DNA of 64,000 nt from Hypomyces perniciosus (Eukaryota; Ascomycota; Sordariomycetes; Hypocreales; Hypocreaceae). Both the position numbers and the translations under genes were made by a program. The stretch covers positions 2,666,001 through 2,730,000 of the forward strand of contig SPDT01000010.1 in the NCBI GenBank assembly GCA_008477525.1, in the 5' to 3' direction. The notes below the pieces were generated by a model that was not told the origin of the DNA, did no database searches, and worked only from the letters and a program-made list of their open reading frames with translations. Of the stretch, positions 61,270 through 64,000 are shown piece by piece; position 1 is the first letter of the stretch; each line of letters opens with the position of its first letter.

Positions 61270-64000
61270 TATTTATAGCTTAGCTACTACTTAGCCAGTA
61301 AGTAATAGAACTTTTACTGTAAAAGGAAAATAGTGAATTTTAGAGACTAAGCCTTTAAAGGCAATAATATATAGTTGCAGATTAAATAAGCTGTTTTACC
61401 TTTATAGGAATAAATAGCTGTATTAATAAAAAAGCTAAACTTTATAGTATTAGCGATTTAAAGGCTAAATAGCTAGGAAAATAAAATATTATTTTTTCTA
61501 TAACTTAAATAAAAACCTATATAGGCTATAACTATAAAGCCTATATTAACTTCTATAATAAAGTTTATATAAGCTTTTAAAGTTAAAAGGAAACTACTCT
61601 TTAATTTATTTAAATTCTTAAAAGAATAAAGGGAATATATTATATAGGCGCAAAATATATACAAAAAGCTTAAATTTAATAAAAAGTTTTATAATAATAA
61701 TAAAAAATAATAGTACTTTATTAACTTTTATTTAAACGCTATATTTAAATAAATAGTCGCTACCTTTTATATATTAAAGGAATTAATAGGAATTATAATT
61801 TAATAGAATTTATATAATATTTAAACTATCCTTATAAAAATTAAAGACTTTAAAATTAAATTATATAAAAGCTATATACTTTTAAGTAAAGAGATAAAAC
61901 TTTACTTATATTTTTCTTTCTTTACTTTAAATAAAAGCTTTTTAAAGTAGGCGGCGATAATTAAGTTAATTAAATTAAAATTATTTTCTTTAAAGGAGTA
62001 TTATCTTTAAAACTATAATTCTATTTAATAATAGTAAACCTACTGCTTATTTATAGCAAATAGCTAATTAAAGTTTAAAATATCGCTAACTGTATTAAAT
62101 AATTAGATTTAAACTAATAAAATATAAAAGCTGCTTTAATAAGCCACTTTTAGTAAAAAAAAAATAATAAGCTTTAATTATATTACACTTTAAAAGACTA
62201 TATATAAGCAGTTAATAAAAAGGGCGATACCTAGATAAAGGGTATAAACTATATAAAGAACGAGTATTAATATAGCTTTTTAATAAGTAAAGTAAATACT
62301 ACCTAAAAGGCTATATATTATTATTATAGGAAAGAGGGATATATTACCTAGTTTTATAAAAAAGGCTATAATATTTAAATATATTAAGTTTAGATTATTA
62401 ACTATAAGTTTAATAATAATAATTAATATATTAATAGTAAAGAAAATAATAATTTTAATAATAAATTAAAAGATTAACTTTAATATAAAGTTAAGCGTTA
62501 AAGCCTATAAAAAAAGAATTAAAAGGATAAAAGGAGTTTAAAAAGTAAATAACCAGCAAATCAATAATATTATAAGCTAAAATAGAGAATATATTTATTA
62601 TAGTATTATTTAATATTAGCTATAACCTTTATACTATTATAAACTCCTTTTTTACTTAAAAGTTATACCTTTTATAAATTAAAATTATTAAAAGGAAAAT
62701 TAAAATATTTATTAAAATCTATAAAAAGGAAGAAATTAACTATATTGCTATTATGTATTTAAATTTATATAGTTATATTAAATATTAATATACCTATATA
62801 ATAGATAAATTAAATTATAACCTAATCTTTAATAAGCTTTAAATTAAGGCTAATTAGGTAATATATAATACAGCTAAAAAGGAAGTTAGCTATAGAAAAG
62901 CTAGCTTATAGTTATAATTTATAAATAAAAAGGAGCCTAGGAATATTAAAGCTATATAAAGAGCCTAGCTTCTATTAGCTTTAATATTACAAATAGAATA
63001 TTACTGTATTAAAAGGAATAGTAAAAAAAAAGTATATTTCCTTTAAACTATTAGTTTATTTAATATTAAAAAAGCACTTTAGCTTAAAAAACCTATAAAT
63101 CCTTAAGAATATATCCCCTTTAAACTATATAAAAAGTTCTATTTACTATTCTTTATAAAAAAAGCTATTAAGCTTTTACTATACTGCCTTAAAGTTAATT
63201 TACAGATTCCTTTAAAAGCTAGTAAATATAATAAAGAACTAGAACTCCTTTAAGGCCCCCTTTATAGTATATTATATAAAGAACTATTAATATTATAAAA
63301 ACCCTTTTTAATTTATTTAATAAAGGATTTATTTAAGCTAGCAGTTTAGCTGCTATAGCCTTTATCCTTTTTATTTAAAAACCTAGAAAAGGAATTTACT
63401 TTTATATAGACTACTGCGCTTTAAATATAATAATATAGTAAAATCGCTACCCCCCCCCCCCTTTTTTTTAAAACCTTTAATAGTTTAATAAAAGTAAAGT
63501 AGTTTATAACGCTAGATATAGTAATTGTATTTTATAAAATTAAAGTCGCAAAAAGAAAAAAATATAAAATTATATTCTATATATACTATAGCTTATATAA
63601 ATAATAAGTAGTTTTATTTAAATTTACTAGCGTATTAGCAGTATTTTAATAGTATATTAATTAAATACTATACCCCTTTTTAAATAACTTTATGTCTATA
63701 TACTTTAATCATATTTTAATTTATATTAATAAATTATAAAAGACTATATAAAAAAGGTTTAGTAAGTTTTATATACTTTTACTAATACTAGGCTATATTT
63801 AAATGTTAAAAAGTATATATTTATATAAAAAGAGATTAAATACTTTAAGTTTATTATATATATTAGTAAAGGAATTGCCTATAACCTTAAAAAACAGTAA
63901 ACTATTAGTAAATAGCAGGCATTTATAATAGTAATAGGAGTTTAAAGCTTTTTTAGCTTTGCTAATTACTACTAAATATTTATTTTTCGGTTCTTTTAAA
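61270..64000. repeat. RIP-mutated AT-rich block, unassigned
   Basis: Stop-filled in all frames and TpA-rich; presumably a degraded transposon. No domain is readable. It contains a run of 12 C followed by 8 T at 63450-63469. The 63-codon frame at 61473-61664 is low-complexity noise. Confidence 0.45.

Noticed and set aside
1..64000. CRISPR arrays, prokaryotic operons, rRNA genes or complete tRNA genes
   Set aside because: None seen. Regular short repeats are absent, genes have spliceosomal introns, and the only tRNA-like motif is a lone box-A match inside a mobile repeat.

Overview
The window comes from a filamentous ascomycete (Pezizomycotina-type) genome with two sharply different compartments. 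About 51 kb is extremely AT-rich, dominated by TpA, and full of stops in every frame. This is the appearance left by repeat-induced point mutation (RIP: C-to-T, mostly at CpA, in repeated DNA). One gene island of ordinary composition lies at about 48.2-60.6 kb. Short spliceosomal introns, a secreted multidomain chitinase, a ferric reductase and a fungal NLR-like protein all point to a fungus. I cannot name the species.

Layout. At 1-2.25 kb is the 3' part of a Ty3/Gypsy element with a 162-bp LTR, then inverted LTR copies of other families to 3.5 kb. From 3.5 to 9.96 kb is unassigned RIP-mutated DNA that includes two inverted arms. At 9.96-10.99 kb is a compact unit with 77-78 bp terminal direct repeats and a zinc-finger reading frame, probably a miniature LTR retroelement. 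A second copy of the Gypsy 3' end occupies about 11.9-13.9 kb and carries an 89-bp solo copy of that miniature terminal repeat. A broken zinc-type dehydrogenase gene lies at 14.3-15.0 kb. A degraded LINE-like element fills about 15.2-20.4 kb. From 20401 to 47621 is one Copia element that has been opened by further insertions: a second Copia (23226-30366), a Gypsy (32664-45321) that itself holds a 581-bp solo LTR (39452-40032), and a 226-bp solo LTR (46848-47073). Target-site duplications can be read for the outer Copia, both solo LTRs, the inner Copia and probably the Gypsy, so the order of events is recoverable. RIP-mutated DNA resumes at 60.6 kb.

The gene island holds three genes, all on the minus strand. 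(1) An intact 768-residue ferric reductase. (2) A seven-exon subgroup C / killer-toxin-like GH18 chitinase with two LysM modules and a chitin-binding module, interrupted by a single in-frame TGA inside the chitin-binding module. (3) A three-exon nucleoside-phosphorylase/NACHT NLR-like gene with a CAA-to-TAA type stop, an altered Walker A motif and no repeat domain. Genes 1 and 2 are extracellular or plasma-membrane functions (iron reduction, chitin binding and hydrolysis); gene 3 belongs to a family of fungal non-self recognition proteins. The lesions in genes 2 and 3, and in the dehydrogenase fragment, are all transitions of the kind RIP makes, so genes next to the RIP-mutated blocks may be decaying by RIP leakage or simple loss of constraint.
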